Source: DASQHW01 sp963837155 (GTDB taxonomy: Bacteria > Actinomycetota > Acidimicrobiia > IMCC26256 > PALSA-610). From it: a stretch of 64,000 nt of DNA. The notes under the pieces are model-generated. The model ran no database searches and was not told the DNA's origin. It was given only the letters and a program-made list of their open reading frames with translations. A program made the position numbers and the translations under genes. This document shows, one piece after another, positions 45,631 through 55,304 of the stretch (the first letter of the stretch is position 1; the number at the start of each line of letters is the position of its first letter). Location: positions 138,725-202,724 of the forward strand of contig CAWIMB010000003.1 in NCBI GenBank assembly GCA_963837155.1, written 5' to 3'.

Positions 45631-46352
45631 TGGAAACCCGTATCGACGAGATCGCGGCCGACATCTTCCGGCTGTCGACGTTCGTTCCGGACGCGAACAT
45701 CATGATGAACCAGTTCGTCGTTCGGGCCGATGATCCGCTCATCTTTCACACCGGCTATCGGGCACTGTTTCCGCTGGTTTCCGACGCCGTCGCCAAGGTC
45801 GTACCGCTCGAGCGTCTGCGCTGGGTCGCGTTCGGTCATGTCGAGGCCGACGAGTGCGGCGCGATGAATCAGTTCCTTGCGGCGGCACCCCGGGCCCAAG
45901 TCGCGGACGGTGCGATCGCGTGCATGGTCCAGGTCAACGACCTCGCGGACCGCGAGCCGCGGCCGCTCGGTCCTGACGAGGTGATCGACCTCGGCGGCAA
46001 GCGGGTGCGCAACATCGACACGCCGCACATCCCGCACGGTTGGGACGCGCACGTGCTGTTCGAGGAGACGACCGGCACCCTGTTCTCCGGCGACCTCTTC
46101 ACCCGCTTCGGCGAGAGCGAGCCGCTCACCGACAAGGATCTGGTCGAGGTCGCGCTCGAGGGCGAACAGTTCGGTGCCCCGACTGCGCTCACTCCGTCCA
46201 CCGGACCGGCGATTCGGCGCCTTGCGGATCTTGACGTCAAGACGATCGCGCTGATGCACGGCCCGTCGTACAACGGCGACTGCACGAAGCAGCTTGTTGG
46301 GTTGGCGGAGGGCTACGACGCGATGCTCCGAGACGCCGAAGCTCGCGTCTGA
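45630..46352 (+). CDS. Metallo-beta-lactamase-fold diiron protein (ODP/flavorubredoxin-like)
   Basis: A 240-residue ODP-type protein: FVPDANIMMNQFVV, GHVEADECGAMNQFL (the HxExD-type metal motif), TPHIPHGWDAHVLFEE and TLFSGDLFTRFGE, ending with LMHGPSYNGD. Relatives bind O2 or NO at a diiron centre for sensing or reduction. ATG 45630 overlaps the previous stop by one base (TAATG). The link to a mycothiol-dependent enzyme and a TetR regulator suggests a stress-responsive unit. Confidence 0.8.
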   Translation: METRIDEIAADIFRLSTFVPDANIMMNQFVVRADDPLIFHTGYRALFPLVSDAVAKVVPLERLRWVAFGHVEADECGAMNQFLAAAPRAQVADGAIACMVQVNDLADREPRPLGPDEVIDLGGKRVRNIDTPHIPHGWDAHVLFEETTGTLFSGDLFTRFGESEPLTDKDLVEVALEGEQFGAPTALTPSTGPAIRRLADLDVKTIALMHGPSYNGDCTKQLVGLAEGYDAMLRDAEARV

Positions 46353-46353
46353 G

Positions 46354-47106
46354 CTAGTCGAGCTCCGCCTCGCGTTTGTCGACGAACGCCTGGCGGAGCT
46401 CGTCGCTGTCGCCCCAGAGGTTGAGCTCGAACGTGAAGCCCTGCTCGAAACGGTAGGAGCGCTTCACGTCGATGGGGTCGATCATGTTGAGCGACTCCTT
46501 GGCCCGCTTCATCACGATCGGGCTCTTCTTGGCGATCACCGCCGCGATCTCGAGCGCGGTATCGAACAGCTGCTCGCGGGGCACGACCCGCTCGACGGTG
46601 CCGAACGCGAGCAGCTCGGCGGCCGAGACCATCGTGCCCATGAGGAACATCGCGCGCGCCTTCTTCTGCGGCACGAACCGGGCGAGGTGGGTGGCGACGC
46701 CGAGCGCGCCCCGATCGACTTCGGGGAGCCCGAACGTGGCGTCGTCGGAGGCGACGACGATGTCCGCGTTGGCGGCGAGGCCGAGCCCGCCGCCCAGGCA
46801 GAAGCCTTGCACCGCCGCGATTACGGGCACTTCGCAGTCGTACACCGCCGCGAACGCCTCGTAGCAGCCGCGGTTCACCCCGACGAGCGACTTGTTGGTG
46901 GGGTCGGCGGCGAGCTCCTTGATGTCGACGCCGGCCTGGAAGCCCTTGCCCTCCGCCCGCAGGATCACGACCCGCACGTCGGCGTCACGTCCCGCACCAC
47001 GGAGCGCGTCGGCGAGCGCGAACCACCCGGCAACCGGGAGCGCATTCACCGGGGGATTGTCGATCGTGACGATCGCGACGTGCTCGCGCGTTTCCGAGCG
47101 GATCAT
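46354..47106 (-). CDS. Enoyl-CoA hydratase/isomerase family protein
   Basis: A 250-residue crotonase protein: EGKGFQAGVDIKELAADP, VPVIAAVQGFCLGGGLGLAA and ATFGLPEVDRGALGVATHLA. The carboxy end has IVMKRAKESLNMIDPIDV and RSYRFEQGFTFELNL, seen in many actinobacterial members. It faces the ODP gene convergently with one base between their stops, and is divergent from the FAD oxidoreductase with about 21 bases between starts. Confidence 0.84.
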   Translation of the reverse strand: MIRSETREHVAIVTIDNPPVNALPVAGWFALADALRGAGRDADVRVVILRAEGKGFQAGVDIKELAADPTNKSLVGVNRGCYEAFAAVYDCEVPVIAAVQGFCLGGGLGLAANADIVVASDDATFGLPEVDRGALGVATHLARFVPQKKARAMFLMGTMVSAAELLAFGTVERVVPREQLFDTALEIAAVIAKKSPIVMKRAKESLNMIDPIDVKRSYRFEQGFTFELNLWGDSDELRQAFVDKREAELD

Positions 47107-47127
47107 GCGCGGAGCATACTTCCGGCG

Positions 47128-48502
47128 ATGCATACGAACGACGGTCGCAGCCTGTGGCACGCCACGCTCCCGGCTGAAGAGCGCGTGCCGCGCCCGTCGC
47201 TTCCCGGCGACGCGGTTGCCGACGTCGCGATCGCGGGCGCGGGGTACACCGGGCTGTGGACCGCGTACGCGCTGAAGCGCGCAGATCCGACGCTGCGCAT
47301 CGTCGTATGCGAGCGTGAGATCGCGGGGTTCGGCGCGTCCGGACGCAACGGCGGCTGGTGTTCCGCGCTGTTCGCCGGCAGCCGCGCCGTTACTGCTCGC
47401 CGGCATGGCCGCGACGCGGTCGTCGCGATGCAACGTGCGATGTTCGAGACGCTCGACGAGATCGAGCGGGTCGTTGTCGCTGAAGGGATCGACTGCGACT
47501 GGGCGCGCGGTGGAACCGTGCATGTTGCGACCGCGCGCGAACAGATCCCGCGCATGAAGCAGGAGCTGAAGGATCATCAGAAGTGGGGCTTCGGGCCGGA
47601 CGACTACCGGCTGCTCGAACCTGAAGACGCCCGAGCCGAGATCGGGTGCGAACCGAACCTCGGTGCGCTGTTCACGCCGCACTGCGCGACGATTCACCCG
47701 GCCAAGCTCGTTCGTGCGCTCGCGCGCGTCGTCGAAGGACTCGGCGTGACGATCCACGAGCAGACGCCGGTCACCGCGATCGAGCCGGGCCGGTTGCGGA
47801 CGACGCACGGCGATGTGCGGGCGGACATCGTGGTGCGCGCCACCGAGGCGTTCACGCCCGAGCTGCCAGAACTGCGGCGCGCGATCGTGCCGATCTATTC
47901 GCTGATGATCGCGACCGAGCCCCTCCCGGACGAGTTCTGGGCGACGGCCGGTCTGGCGCGGCGCCCGACGTTCGCCGACTACCGGCACATGATCATCTAC
48001 GGCCAGCGCACCGCCGACGGCCGGTTCGCGTTCGGCGGGCGCGGCGCGCCCTACCACTTCGGCTCCAGGGTTCGGCCCGCGTTCGACGTCAACGGCCGGG
48101 TCTTCGAGCAGTTGCACGACACGTTGCGATCGTTGTTCCCGAAGCTCGGCGATGCCGCGATCACGCACCGGTGGGGTGGCGCAGTCGGCGTGCCGCGCGA
48201 CTGGTATCCGTCGGTCGGCTTCGATCGCGCCACCGGAATGGCGTGGGCGGGTGGCTACGTCGGTGATGGCGTGAGCACGACGAACCTGGCCGGCCGCACG
48301 ATCGCCGATCTCGTGCTCGGACGCGACACAGTGCTCGTCCGTCTGCCGTGGGTCGGGCATCAGTCGCCCCGGTGGGAGCCGGAGCCATTGCGGTGGCTCG
48401 GCGTGAATCTCCCGCGCGCTCGTCGAGTCGATCGATCGTGCGGAAGCGGCCGGGCGTGATGCCCGGTGGCGGAAACGAGCGGTCGCCCGTCTGTTCGGTT
48501 AG
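47128..48502 (+). pseudogene. FAD-dependent oxidoreductase (DAO type), frameshifted at the C-terminus
   Basis: A 458-residue DAO-family enzyme that would oxidise an amine or amino acid. The dinucleotide motif DVAIAGAGYTGLWTAYAL is near residue 35, then GFGASGRNGGWCS (flavin loop) and MAWAGGYVGDGVSTTNLAGR near the end. As read, it stops at 48459 after a frame change at about 48412-48419; adding one CG pair gives the last 27 residues, ALVESIDRAEAAGRDARW and so on, with stop at 48500-48502. Substrate unknown. Confidence 0.83.
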
Positions 48503-48505
48503 CGA

Positions 48506-49312
48506 TCAGTCGAACGTCGGCATCGGCGGAAGTTGCTTGGCGATCAGCGCGTCGGTGCGGTTCCGGATCTGTTCGGCATAGCTCGGCCGGGTCGGCACGA
48601 GGAACTCCTCGGTGCGGATCGCGTCGACGATCATCGCGGCGACGTCTTCGGGCGGTGCACCCTGCGTGCTCGTGAAGTCGACGAGCGTCTGCTCGACGAA
48701 CGCGGCGTCGTCGGTGCGGGGCGCGGCGAGGTCGGGCGGCCGGTTGCGACCCGATTTTCCGATGCTCGTCGCGACGGCACCGGGGACGACCGCCGACACC
48801 TTGATCGGCGCGCCGATCGACGCGAGGTCGTGCGCCAGGCATTCGGTGGCGGCGAAGGCCGCGAACTTCGAGACCGTGTACGGGCCCGAGAACGCGTTCG
48901 TGCAGAGCCCGGCCATCGACACGGTGTTCACGATGTGAGCAGGCGTCCCGGCGGCCAGCATGCGCGGCACGAACGCGCGAATGCCATGAAGGATCCCCCA
49001 CAGGTTGACGCCGAGCGTCCACGTGAAGTCGGACGCCGGGCGCTCCCACATCAGTCCGCCCGCGAACACGCCCGCGTTATTGCAGAGCACATCAACCGCA
49101 CCGAACGTCTGGTACGCGTGCGCGGCGAGTGCCGCGACGTCGTCGAAGCGGCTGACGTCGGCGATGTACGGGGTCACTCCGGCGGCGGAGACTCGCTCGA
49201 CGTCGGCGGCGACCACCCGCATGCCTTCGGCGACGAAGCGTTGCGCGAGCGCCCAACCGATGCCGCTCGCCGCCCCGGTGACGACCGCGACCTTGCCGTG
49301 GAGTTGTTCCAT
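48506..49312 (-). CDS. Short-chain dehydrogenase/reductase
   Basis: A 268-residue classical SDR: VAVVTGAASGIGWALAQRF, CNNAGVFAGGLMWERP (NNAG motif), IVNTVSMAGL (catalytic serine) and SGPYTVSKFAAFAATE (YxxxK). The acidic residue after beta 2 (VVAADVE) suggests NAD(H). The substrate-binding carboxy tail is long (RPSYAEQIRNRTDALIAK). ATG 49312 is chosen; a longer start overlaps the next gene. It ends 3 bases after the restored DAO stop. Confidence 0.85.
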   Translation of the reverse strand: MEQLHGKVAVVTGAASGIGWALAQRFVAEGMRVVAADVERVSAAGVTPYIADVSRFDDVAALAAHAYQTFGAVDVLCNNAGVFAGGLMWERPASDFTWTLGVNLWGILHGIRAFVPRMLAAGTPAHIVNTVSMAGLCTNAFSGPYTVSKFAAFAATECLAHDLASIGAPIKVSAVVPGAVATSIGKSGRNRPPDLAAPRTDDAAFVEQTLVDFTSTQGAPPEDVAAMIVDAIRTEEFLVPTRPSYAEQIRNRTDALIAKQLPPMPTFD

Positions 49313-49340
49313 CGCGGCATCGTGACAGAGGATTCGCGAC

Positions 49341-52300
49341 ATGAGCGAGCCTGCTGACCCGATCGAGAAGCTGGTTGACGAGTTGACCCTGGTCGAGAAG
49401 GCCGCGCTGGTGGCCGGTGTCGACCTGTGGCACGGCCCCGGTGTCGAGCGCCTCGGGATCCCGCCGCTCAAGGTCACCGACGGGCCGAGCGGCGCGCGTG
49501 GCGAACAGTGGTCGGGCCGGCCGTCGGCCAACTTCCCATGCGGAACCGCGCTCGGCGCGACGTGGAACCCGGAGCTCGTCCGCGAGGTCGGCACGCGGCT
49601 CGGCGTCGAGACCAAGCGCAAGCAAGCGCACGCGTTGCTCGCGCCGACCGTCAACATCCACCGGCACCCACTCGCAGGCCGCAACTTCGAGTGCTACTCC
49701 GAGGATCCGTTTCTCTCGGCGCGTATCGCGGTCGCGTACATCACCGGCGTGCAATCGGAAGGCGTCGCGTGCACGGTGAAGCACTTCGTCGCCAACGACT
49801 CCGAGTTCGAGCGCATGACGATCAGCTCCGAGGTTGACGAGCGTACGCTCCGCGAGATCTCGCTCGTGCCGTTCGAAGCCGCGGTGACCGAAGCACACAC
49901 ATGGGCGCTGATGACCGCGTACAACCGTGTGCACGGCACGTACTGCAGCGAGCACGAAGAGCTGCTCACGATGTTGCGCGACGAGTGGGGCTTCGACGGT
50001 GTCGTGATCTCCGACTGGTACGGCACGCACAGCACCGCGCCCGCCGCCAACGCCGGCCTCGACCTCGAGATGCCCGGACCGCCCCAGTGGTTCGGTGAGC
50101 AGCTCGCCGATGCCGTGGACGCGGGTGCGGTGGCGGAGGCGACCGTCGACGACAAGGTGCGGCGCCTGCTTACGCTGCTCGATCGCACCGGGCGGCTCGA
50201 CGACGCCGCGCCCCACGCCGAGATTTGTGTTGACGATCCCGTCGATCGCGCGGTCGCCCGGCGCGCCGCTCGCGAGAGCTTCGTGTTGTTGCACAACGAC
50301 GCGGGCGTACTACCGCTCGGCGACGAGGTGCGCACTGTCGCGGTCATCGGCCCGAACGCCGACGCGACCGTGATCCAGGGTGGTGGGAGCGCGCGTGTCA
50401 CGCCCCACCCGCCGGTGTCGCCGCTCGCCGGATTGCGCTCGCGGTACGCGCCGATCGGCGTCGAGGTCGAGCACGAGCGCGGCTGCTACAGCTTCAAGCG
50501 CACGCCCGTGCTCGACGACCGCGTGCTGCCGCAGCCGTTGCACGTCGAGTACTTCGCCGGTCGGGAGCGGGCCGGCGAGCCGGTGTACACGGAGGAGTCG
50601 GCGCGCGGGTTGTTCACGTACATCGGTCCGGTCGGTCACGGTGTGCCTGACGAGTTCTCGTTGCGGGTCACGAGCACGGTCGTCGTGCCCGAAACGGGGG
50701 AGTGGACGTTCACGCTCGTGCAGGTCGGTCGCGCGCGCTTGTTGCTCGACGGCAACGTGGTCGTCGACAACTGGAACCCGACCGGCCGCAGCGACGCGTT
50801 CATGGGCTTCGGCAGCGCGGAGGCGGGCGGCACGATCGCGTTGACCGCGGGCGAGCCGCACGAGTTGCAGGTCGAGTTCGTGCCGCCGCGCGGCCTCGGC
50901 GGCCTCGAGATCGGGTGCCGGCCGCCGGCGCCGCCCGATCTCATGGAGCGCGCGGTTGCGCTGGCGGGGCGCGCCGATGCCGTCGTGTGCGCCGTCGGCA
51001 CCGATAACGACTGGGAGACCGAGGGACACGACCGGGAGTCGATGGCGTTGCCGCCGCCGCAGGACGAGCTCGTGCGCGCGGTCGCGGCGGCCAATCCGCG
51101 GACGGTTGTCGTGATCAACGCCGCGTCTCCCGTCGACATGCCGTGGCGCGACGACGTCGCCGCGATTCTCCAGGCTTGGTTCCCGGGGGAGGAGTGGGGG
51201 AACGCGCTCGCGGATGTCGTGAGTGGCGACGTGTCGCCGTCGGGCAAGCTGCCGACGACGGTGCCGCGCCGCATCGAGGACACGCCCGCGTTCACCTCCT
51301 ATCCCGGTGAGCGGGGAGAAGTGCGCTACGGCGAGGGCGTGTTCGTCGGCTACCGGTGGTATGACGCGCGCGACATCGAGCCGCGCTTCCCATTCGGGCA
51401 CGGCCTGTCGTACACCGATTTCGAGCTGGGCAAGCCGGTGTGGGACGGCGCCACGCTGCGGTTGGCGATCAGGAACACGGGGCCGGTGCGCGGCGCCGAG
51501 GTGGTGCAGTGCTACGTGCGCGATGTCGAGTCGTCGGTGCCGCGGCCGCCCCAGGAGCTGAAGGCGTTCGCCAAGGTGTGGCTCGACCCCGGTGAGTCGC
51601 AAGATGTCGTGTTGTCGTTGGACGATCGTGCGTTCGCGTTCTGGGATGTCGCCGCCCACGGTTGGACGGTCGAGCCCGGTGAGTTCGAACTGCGGGTCGG
51701 CACGTCGTCACGCGACATCAGTCACCGCGTCGATGGTGACGCGGTGACTCGTCGTCCGACGCTCACGGTCGGGCTCGCGAACTTCGGTGCGACGTTCCCA
51801 CCGGGGGACTGGGATCGCTTTCTCGATCTCGGACGCGCCGCCGAGGACGCCGGCGTCGATCGCATCGTGGTCGTCGACCACGTCGTGATGGGCCCGCACA
51901 CCGAGAACTACGTGTGGGGCAAGTTCCCGGTGCCGCCCGACGCGCCGTGGTTGGAACCGCTGACGATGCTGAGTGCGCTGGCGGCGGTGACCGCTCGGGT
52001 GCGCCTCGCCACCGGCATCTTGATCGCGCCGTTGCGGCCGGCCGCATTGCTGGCGAAGCAGGTCGCGACGCTCGACCAAGTCTCGGGTGGGCGCGTCGAC
52101 CTCGGCGTCGGCACGGGCTGGCAGCGCGAGGAGTACGACGCGGAGGGGATCTCGTTCGACCAGCGTGGGCAGTTGCTCACCGACACGCTCGCCGCGTGCA
52201 AGGTGTTGTGGCGCGACACGCCGGCGAACTTTTCCTCTCCGTCCCTATCGTTCCGTGAGATCTACTGCGAACCCAAGCCGCTGCAGGCGGGCGGTGTGCC

Positions 52301-52664
52301 GCTCTGGATCGCAGGCACGTTGCACAAGCGCAACCTGGAGCGGGTCGTGCGCTTCGGCGATGCGTGGATCCCGATCATGGGAGAGACGGTCGAGGGGATC
52401 GGCGAGAGCGCGCGCCGGATAGGCGAAGCGTTGGTGGGTGCGGGCCGCGACCCGTCGTCGTTCCAGGTGCAGGCGCCGCTGCGGATCGCAATGAGTGACA
52501 ACGGCCGGCCCGACCTTGCCCGCAGCATGGAATCCGTCCCCGAGTTGTTGGCGGTAGGTGCGACCGACGTGCAGGTGACGCTCCGGGCGTTCGCACGCGA
52601 CATCGAGGACGCACCGAAGGTGATGTCCGAGCTTCGGAGGCGCTTCGACGAGGTCGCGTTGTAG
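49341..52664 (+). CDS. GH3 beta-glucosidase fused to luciferase-like (LLM) oxidoreductase
   Basis: An 1107-residue single frame. Residues 1 to about 800 are GH3: nucleophile region GVVISDWYGTHS (aspartate 225), then a PA14-like insert near 385-520, the GH3 C-terminal domain (GNALADVVSGDVSPSGKLP) and a fibronectin-III-like end. From about residue 802 the sequence is a complete luciferase-like monooxygenase (LTVGLANFGATFPPGDW, GGRVDLGVGTGWQREEYD), normally a 300-residue separate protein. A GTG sits at 51744 just where the LLM protein would start, overlapping a TGA in another frame, so one indel could have fused two coupled genes. No signal peptide is visible. Confidence 0.85.
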   Translation: MSEPADPIEKLVDELTLVEKAALVAGVDLWHGPGVERLGIPPLKVTDGPSGARGEQWSGRPSANFPCGTALGATWNPELVREVGTRLGVETKRKQAHALLAPTVNIHRHPLAGRNFECYSEDPFLSARIAVAYITGVQSEGVACTVKHFVANDSEFERMTISSEVDERTLREISLVPFEAAVTEAHTWALMTAYNRVHGTYCSEHEELLTMLRDEWGFDGVVISDWYGTHSTAPAANAGLDLEMPGPPQWFGEQLADAVDAGAVAEATVDDKVRRLLTLLDRTGRLDDAAPHAEICVDDPVDRAVARRAARESFVLLHNDAGVLPLGDEVRTVAVIGPNADATVIQGGGSARVTPHPPVSPLAGLRSRYAPIGVEVEHERGCYSFKRTPVLDDRVLPQPLHVEYFAGRERAGEPVYTEESARGLFTYIGPVGHGVPDEFSLRVTSTVVVPETGEWTFTLVQVGRARLLLDGNVVVDNWNPTGRSDAFMGFGSAEAGGTIALTAGEPHELQVEFVPPRGLGGLEIGCRPPAPPDLMERAVALAGRADAVVCAVGTDNDWETEGHDRESMALPPPQDELVRAVAAANPRTVVVINAASPVDMPWRDDVAAILQAWFPGEEWGNALADVVSGDVSPSGKLPTTVPRRIEDTPAFTSYPGERGEVRYGEGVFVGYRWYDARDIEPRFPFGHGLSYTDFELGKPVWDGATLRLAIRNTGPVRGAEVVQCYVRDVESSVPRPPQELKAFAKVWLDPGESQDVVLSLDDRAFAFWDVAAHGWTVEPGEFELRVGTSSRDISHRVDGDAVTRRPTLTVGLANFGATFPPGDWDRFLDLGRAAEDAGVDRIVVVDHVVMGPHTENYVWGKFPVPPDAPWLEPLTMLSALAAVTARVRLATGILIAPLRPAALLAKQVATLDQVSGGRVDLGVGTGWQREEYDAEGISFDQRGQLLTDTLAACKVLWRDTPANFSSPSLSFREIYCEPKPLQAGGVPLWIAGTLHKRNLERVVRFGDAWIPIMGETVEGIGESARRIGEALVGAGRDPSSFQVQAPLRIAMSDNGRPDLARSMESVPELLAVGATDVQVTLRAFARDIEDAPKVMSELRRRFDEVAL

Positions 52665-52674
52665 CGTCGGTCGT

Positions 52675-53787
52675 GTGCTGACGCCGTTCGACGACTATCC
52701 GATCCACCAGACTTCAATGCCGATCGCGCATCCGGCGACTGGCGACCCGAACCACTACGACCGGTTCTGGTTCAACGGCTACACCGAGGACTTCTACTTC
52801 GCGGCCGGCATGGCCGTGTACCCCAACCGGGGCATCATCGACGGCGCGTTCGCGGTCGTGCACGACGGTGTGCAGCGCTCGGTGTTCGCGTCGGGCCGCA
52901 TTCCCGTCGACCGCGGCGAGACGCGCATCGGCCCGCTCACGATCGAGGTCGTCGAGCCGCTGCGCGTCACGCGCGTGCGGGCCAATGCCGCCGACTCGGG
53001 CATCGACGCCGACGTTACGTTCACCGCGCGCACGGTCGCGCTCGAAGAACCGCACCAGACGATCACCGCCGGCACGAAGACCGTCATGGACTCCACCCGC
53101 CTGACGCAGTGGGGCACGTGGTCGGGCCGCATCGCGGTGGCGGGGAACGAGATCCCGATCGATCGCATGTACGGCACGAAGGACCGGTCATGGGGCGTGC
53201 GGCCCATCGGCGCGCCGGTTCCTGCCGCGCCCCAGCAGACGTTGCCGCAGGTGTTCTTCCTGTGGGCGCCGATCAACTGGGACGACTGCTGCACGCACTT
53301 CTTGTGCTTCGAGCGGGCGAACGGCGACCGTTTCGTCAGCAGCCAAGCGGTACTCGACGTGATCGCTCCCGGCGATCCCGTGTTCGGGCCCGAAGCCGAA
53401 GCACGTATTCGTCATCTCGCGGCGACGACGTACGAAGTGCGGTGGGCGAAGGCATTACGGCGTTCCGAAGGCGCGACGCTGCGGTTGCTCCGTCACGACG
53501 GGGGCGAAGAGCACATCGAGCTCGAACCGCTGCTGACGTTCCGGATGCGCGGCCTCGGCTACACGCATCCCGAATGGGGACACGGCCACTGGCGCGGCGA
53601 GCTGGCGGTCGGCGCCGAGGAGCACAAGGTCGAAGAGCTCGACAACGTCGAGCCGTGGAACATCCACATCCAGCAAGTGATGCGCGCCAAGTGGGGCAAC
53701 AAAACCGGCCTCGGCGTCCTCGAACAACTCGCCTTCGGCGCCCACGACCCCACCGGCCTGACAGGCATCCTCGACGGCTACAAATGA
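52675..53787 (+). CDS. Lipocalin/CrtC-like conserved hypothetical protein
   Basis: A 370-residue protein: FDDYPIHQTSMPIAHPATGD at the start, NHYDRFWFNGYTEDFYFAAG, MYGTKDRSWGVRPIGAPVP and HGHWRGELAVGAEEHKVEE. Two related halves and the DRSWG motif match the DUF7064/7065 or hydroxyneurosporene-synthase-like group of actinobacteria, whose activity is largely unknown. GTG 52675 follows the previous stop closely, so it is likely cotranscribed with the GH3-LLM gene. Confidence 0.65.
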   Translation: MLTPFDDYPIHQTSMPIAHPATGDPNHYDRFWFNGYTEDFYFAAGMAVYPNRGIIDGAFAVVHDGVQRSVFASGRIPVDRGETRIGPLTIEVVEPLRVTRVRANAADSGIDADVTFTARTVALEEPHQTITAGTKTVMDSTRLTQWGTWSGRIAVAGNEIPIDRMYGTKDRSWGVRPIGAPVPAAPQQTLPQVFFLWAPINWDDCCTHFLCFERANGDRFVSSQAVLDVIAPGDPVFGPEAEARIRHLAATTYEVRWAKALRRSEGATLRLLRHDGGEEHIELEPLLTFRMRGLGYTHPEWGHGHWRGELAVGAEEHKVEELDNVEPWNIHIQQVMRAKWGNKTGLGVLEQLAFGAHDPTGLTGILDGYK

Positions 53788-53876
53788 CCCAACAGAGCGT
53801 TGATGGTACGACCGGGCGGTGTATCTGGCGATCGATGAGGCATGGCATCAGACTCGCCGCGACGCTAAGCGGCGAC

Positions 53877-54111
53877 TCATCGATCGCCGAGGCGGAACTC
53901 AGGCGCGCACCAACCGACGAGAAGTTCCATGACGTCGAGCACCTTCTCTTGAATTTCGTCAGGTACCAGTGCTCGAATCTGCGAAAGGTCCTCGAGGAGA
54001 GCCTTCCCACTGACGCCATCGTCGAGCAGTCGCTTGACGAGATCCCTCAACGCAACGAAGCCTTGGGCGGACCACCGCTTCGATGAAAAGGTCTCGTCGA
54101 GACTCGCTCAC
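53877..54111 (-). pseudogene. Small helical protein, frameshifted, immunity-like
   Basis: GTG 54111 opens MSESRRDLFIEAV; the next frame continues with RWSAQGFVALRDLVKRLLDD, GKALLEDLSQIRALVPDEIQ and ends APEFRLGDR. Joined over the T run at about 54086-54089 this gives a compact helical protein of about 77 residues. Its place at the end of a row of immunity-like genes suggests the same role; no family is recognised. Confidence 0.4.
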
Positions 54112-54324
54112 GGGTTCACCTGTTTCCACGACCTGCGCGTCGACGTGAGAGCCGGATGGTGCTCAGCCTGCGTTTCCCGGACTACGGCGCGTGACCGGGT
54201 TGCCGTACGGATCGAAACGTTGACCCGACGCGTTTCGCATCCGTCTCGCATGTTGAGAGCTTTCCGTCTTCGATGATGTCGACGAGCTTCTCGCCTCGGC
54301 CGTTGGTCCCAACGGATACGTCGG

Positions 54325-54609
54325 CTATCCAACGCGACTAGGAAACCAAATTCCTCGAATCGTGGGATCACCCATGTTCGGCAGCACGTGACCAGTATCG
54401 AGTTTCGATACGTCGACGTCCTCTATGGCCTGTTGGATCGCAGGCGTCGGGTCGTCGCCGAACAGCTTCTCGTGGAGCAACTTGATGGCGTCGTCGTAGC
54501 TATAGGCCGTCACTCCGCAACCGTAAGAAAGGCCGGCGTACGAGGGGTATGACGTTACTTCTCCGGGCGCGATGTTGAACTCGAGCCAATAACGCCTGAG
54601 CATCGTCAC
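54325..54609 (-). CDS. Small conserved hypothetical protein, immunity-like
   Basis: A 94-residue soluble protein: MTMLRRYWLEFNIAPGEV, SYAGLSYGCGVTAYSYDD, AIKLLHEKLFGDDPTPA and a carboxy VSKLDTGHVLPNMGDPTIRG ending near WFPSRVG. I recall similar short proteins beside polymorphic toxins, but I cannot name a family. The last residues may be affected by an indel. It is on the minus strand with the other immunity-type genes. Confidence 0.5.
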   Translation of the reverse strand: MTMLRRYWLEFNIAPGEVTSYPSYAGLSYGCGVTAYSYDDAIKLLHEKLFGDDPTPAIQQAIEDVDVSKLDTGHVLPNMGDPTIRGIWFPSRVG

Positions 54610-54781
54610 GGCAGCTCTGGCACGAAGTGCGGATCAGCACCAGGCTCGAAGATCGCCGCCTCGCGCGGACGCCCGGCTTCGTCGACGACGTTCTGAATCT
54701 GCCGAACCTCAGCCAGATCAACTGGGACGGACCCGGACGGCCGCGAGCGCCACGCCAGAAGCCGGCGTCTCCGCGCGCGAT

Positions 54782-55093
54782 TCATTGCGGACCTAGTCGG
54801 TCGAACACGCTCGGATTGACCGAGCGTCGACGCGTCGGATCGAACTCAACGTCGCTGGTTTTCACAGAGCCGACACGCTGACCGAGGTGCCCAAGACCTG
54901 TCCAAGAGATCTCGTCGATTCGCGTTCGGAGTTCTTCAGGAAGGCGGTGGACCGTGTAGATCGGCTCGTAGTCGTCGATGTCTGTGTCATAGGTGCAGTC
55001 GAGCAGGTAGAGGATGCCGCTCCACTCGACGACTACCGCGCGTGGAATGTCGTAGAAGTCTCGGTAGCGAATGGATGGCCACGCGTCGCTCAC
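54782..55093 (-). CDS. Small conserved hypothetical protein, immunity-like
   Basis: About 103 residues from GTG 55093 (an upstream start at 55165 would add 24). It reads IRYRDFYDIPRAVVVEWSGI, LDCTYDTDIDDYEPIYTVH, RLPEELRTRIDEISWTGLGH and SDVEFDPTRRRSV. The pattern is that of a conserved small protein found near toxin cassettes. Its job is inferred from the neighbourhood only. Confidence 0.5.
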   Translation of the reverse strand: MSDAWPSIRYRDFYDIPRAVVVEWSGILYLLDCTYDTDIDDYEPIYTVHRLPEELRTRIDEISWTGLGHLGQRVGSVKTSDVEFDPTRRRSVNPSVFDRLGPQ

Positions 55094-55304
55094 CTGATTC
55101 GCCCACTCTCCGGCACGGGGTTCTCTTGAAGCGGTCCAAAGGGACAGGTTCCTGGTCCTAGACATATGTCGTGGCGCCGCTCGTTCAGGGCACGCACCCC
55201 GGAACTCGAAGACTCGGAAGACACCGACGCCACCGAGGTTTGCCTGGAACCATCACGCCGTCGACAGCGGGAAGTCGATGTTGCGAAGCCGCTTCTGTTG
55301 CAAA

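Noticed and set aside
53188..54019. Minus-strand frames opposite the CrtC-like gene
   Set aside because: The plus-strand gene has balanced composition and family-like motifs; the minus frames are Arg/Ser-rich.
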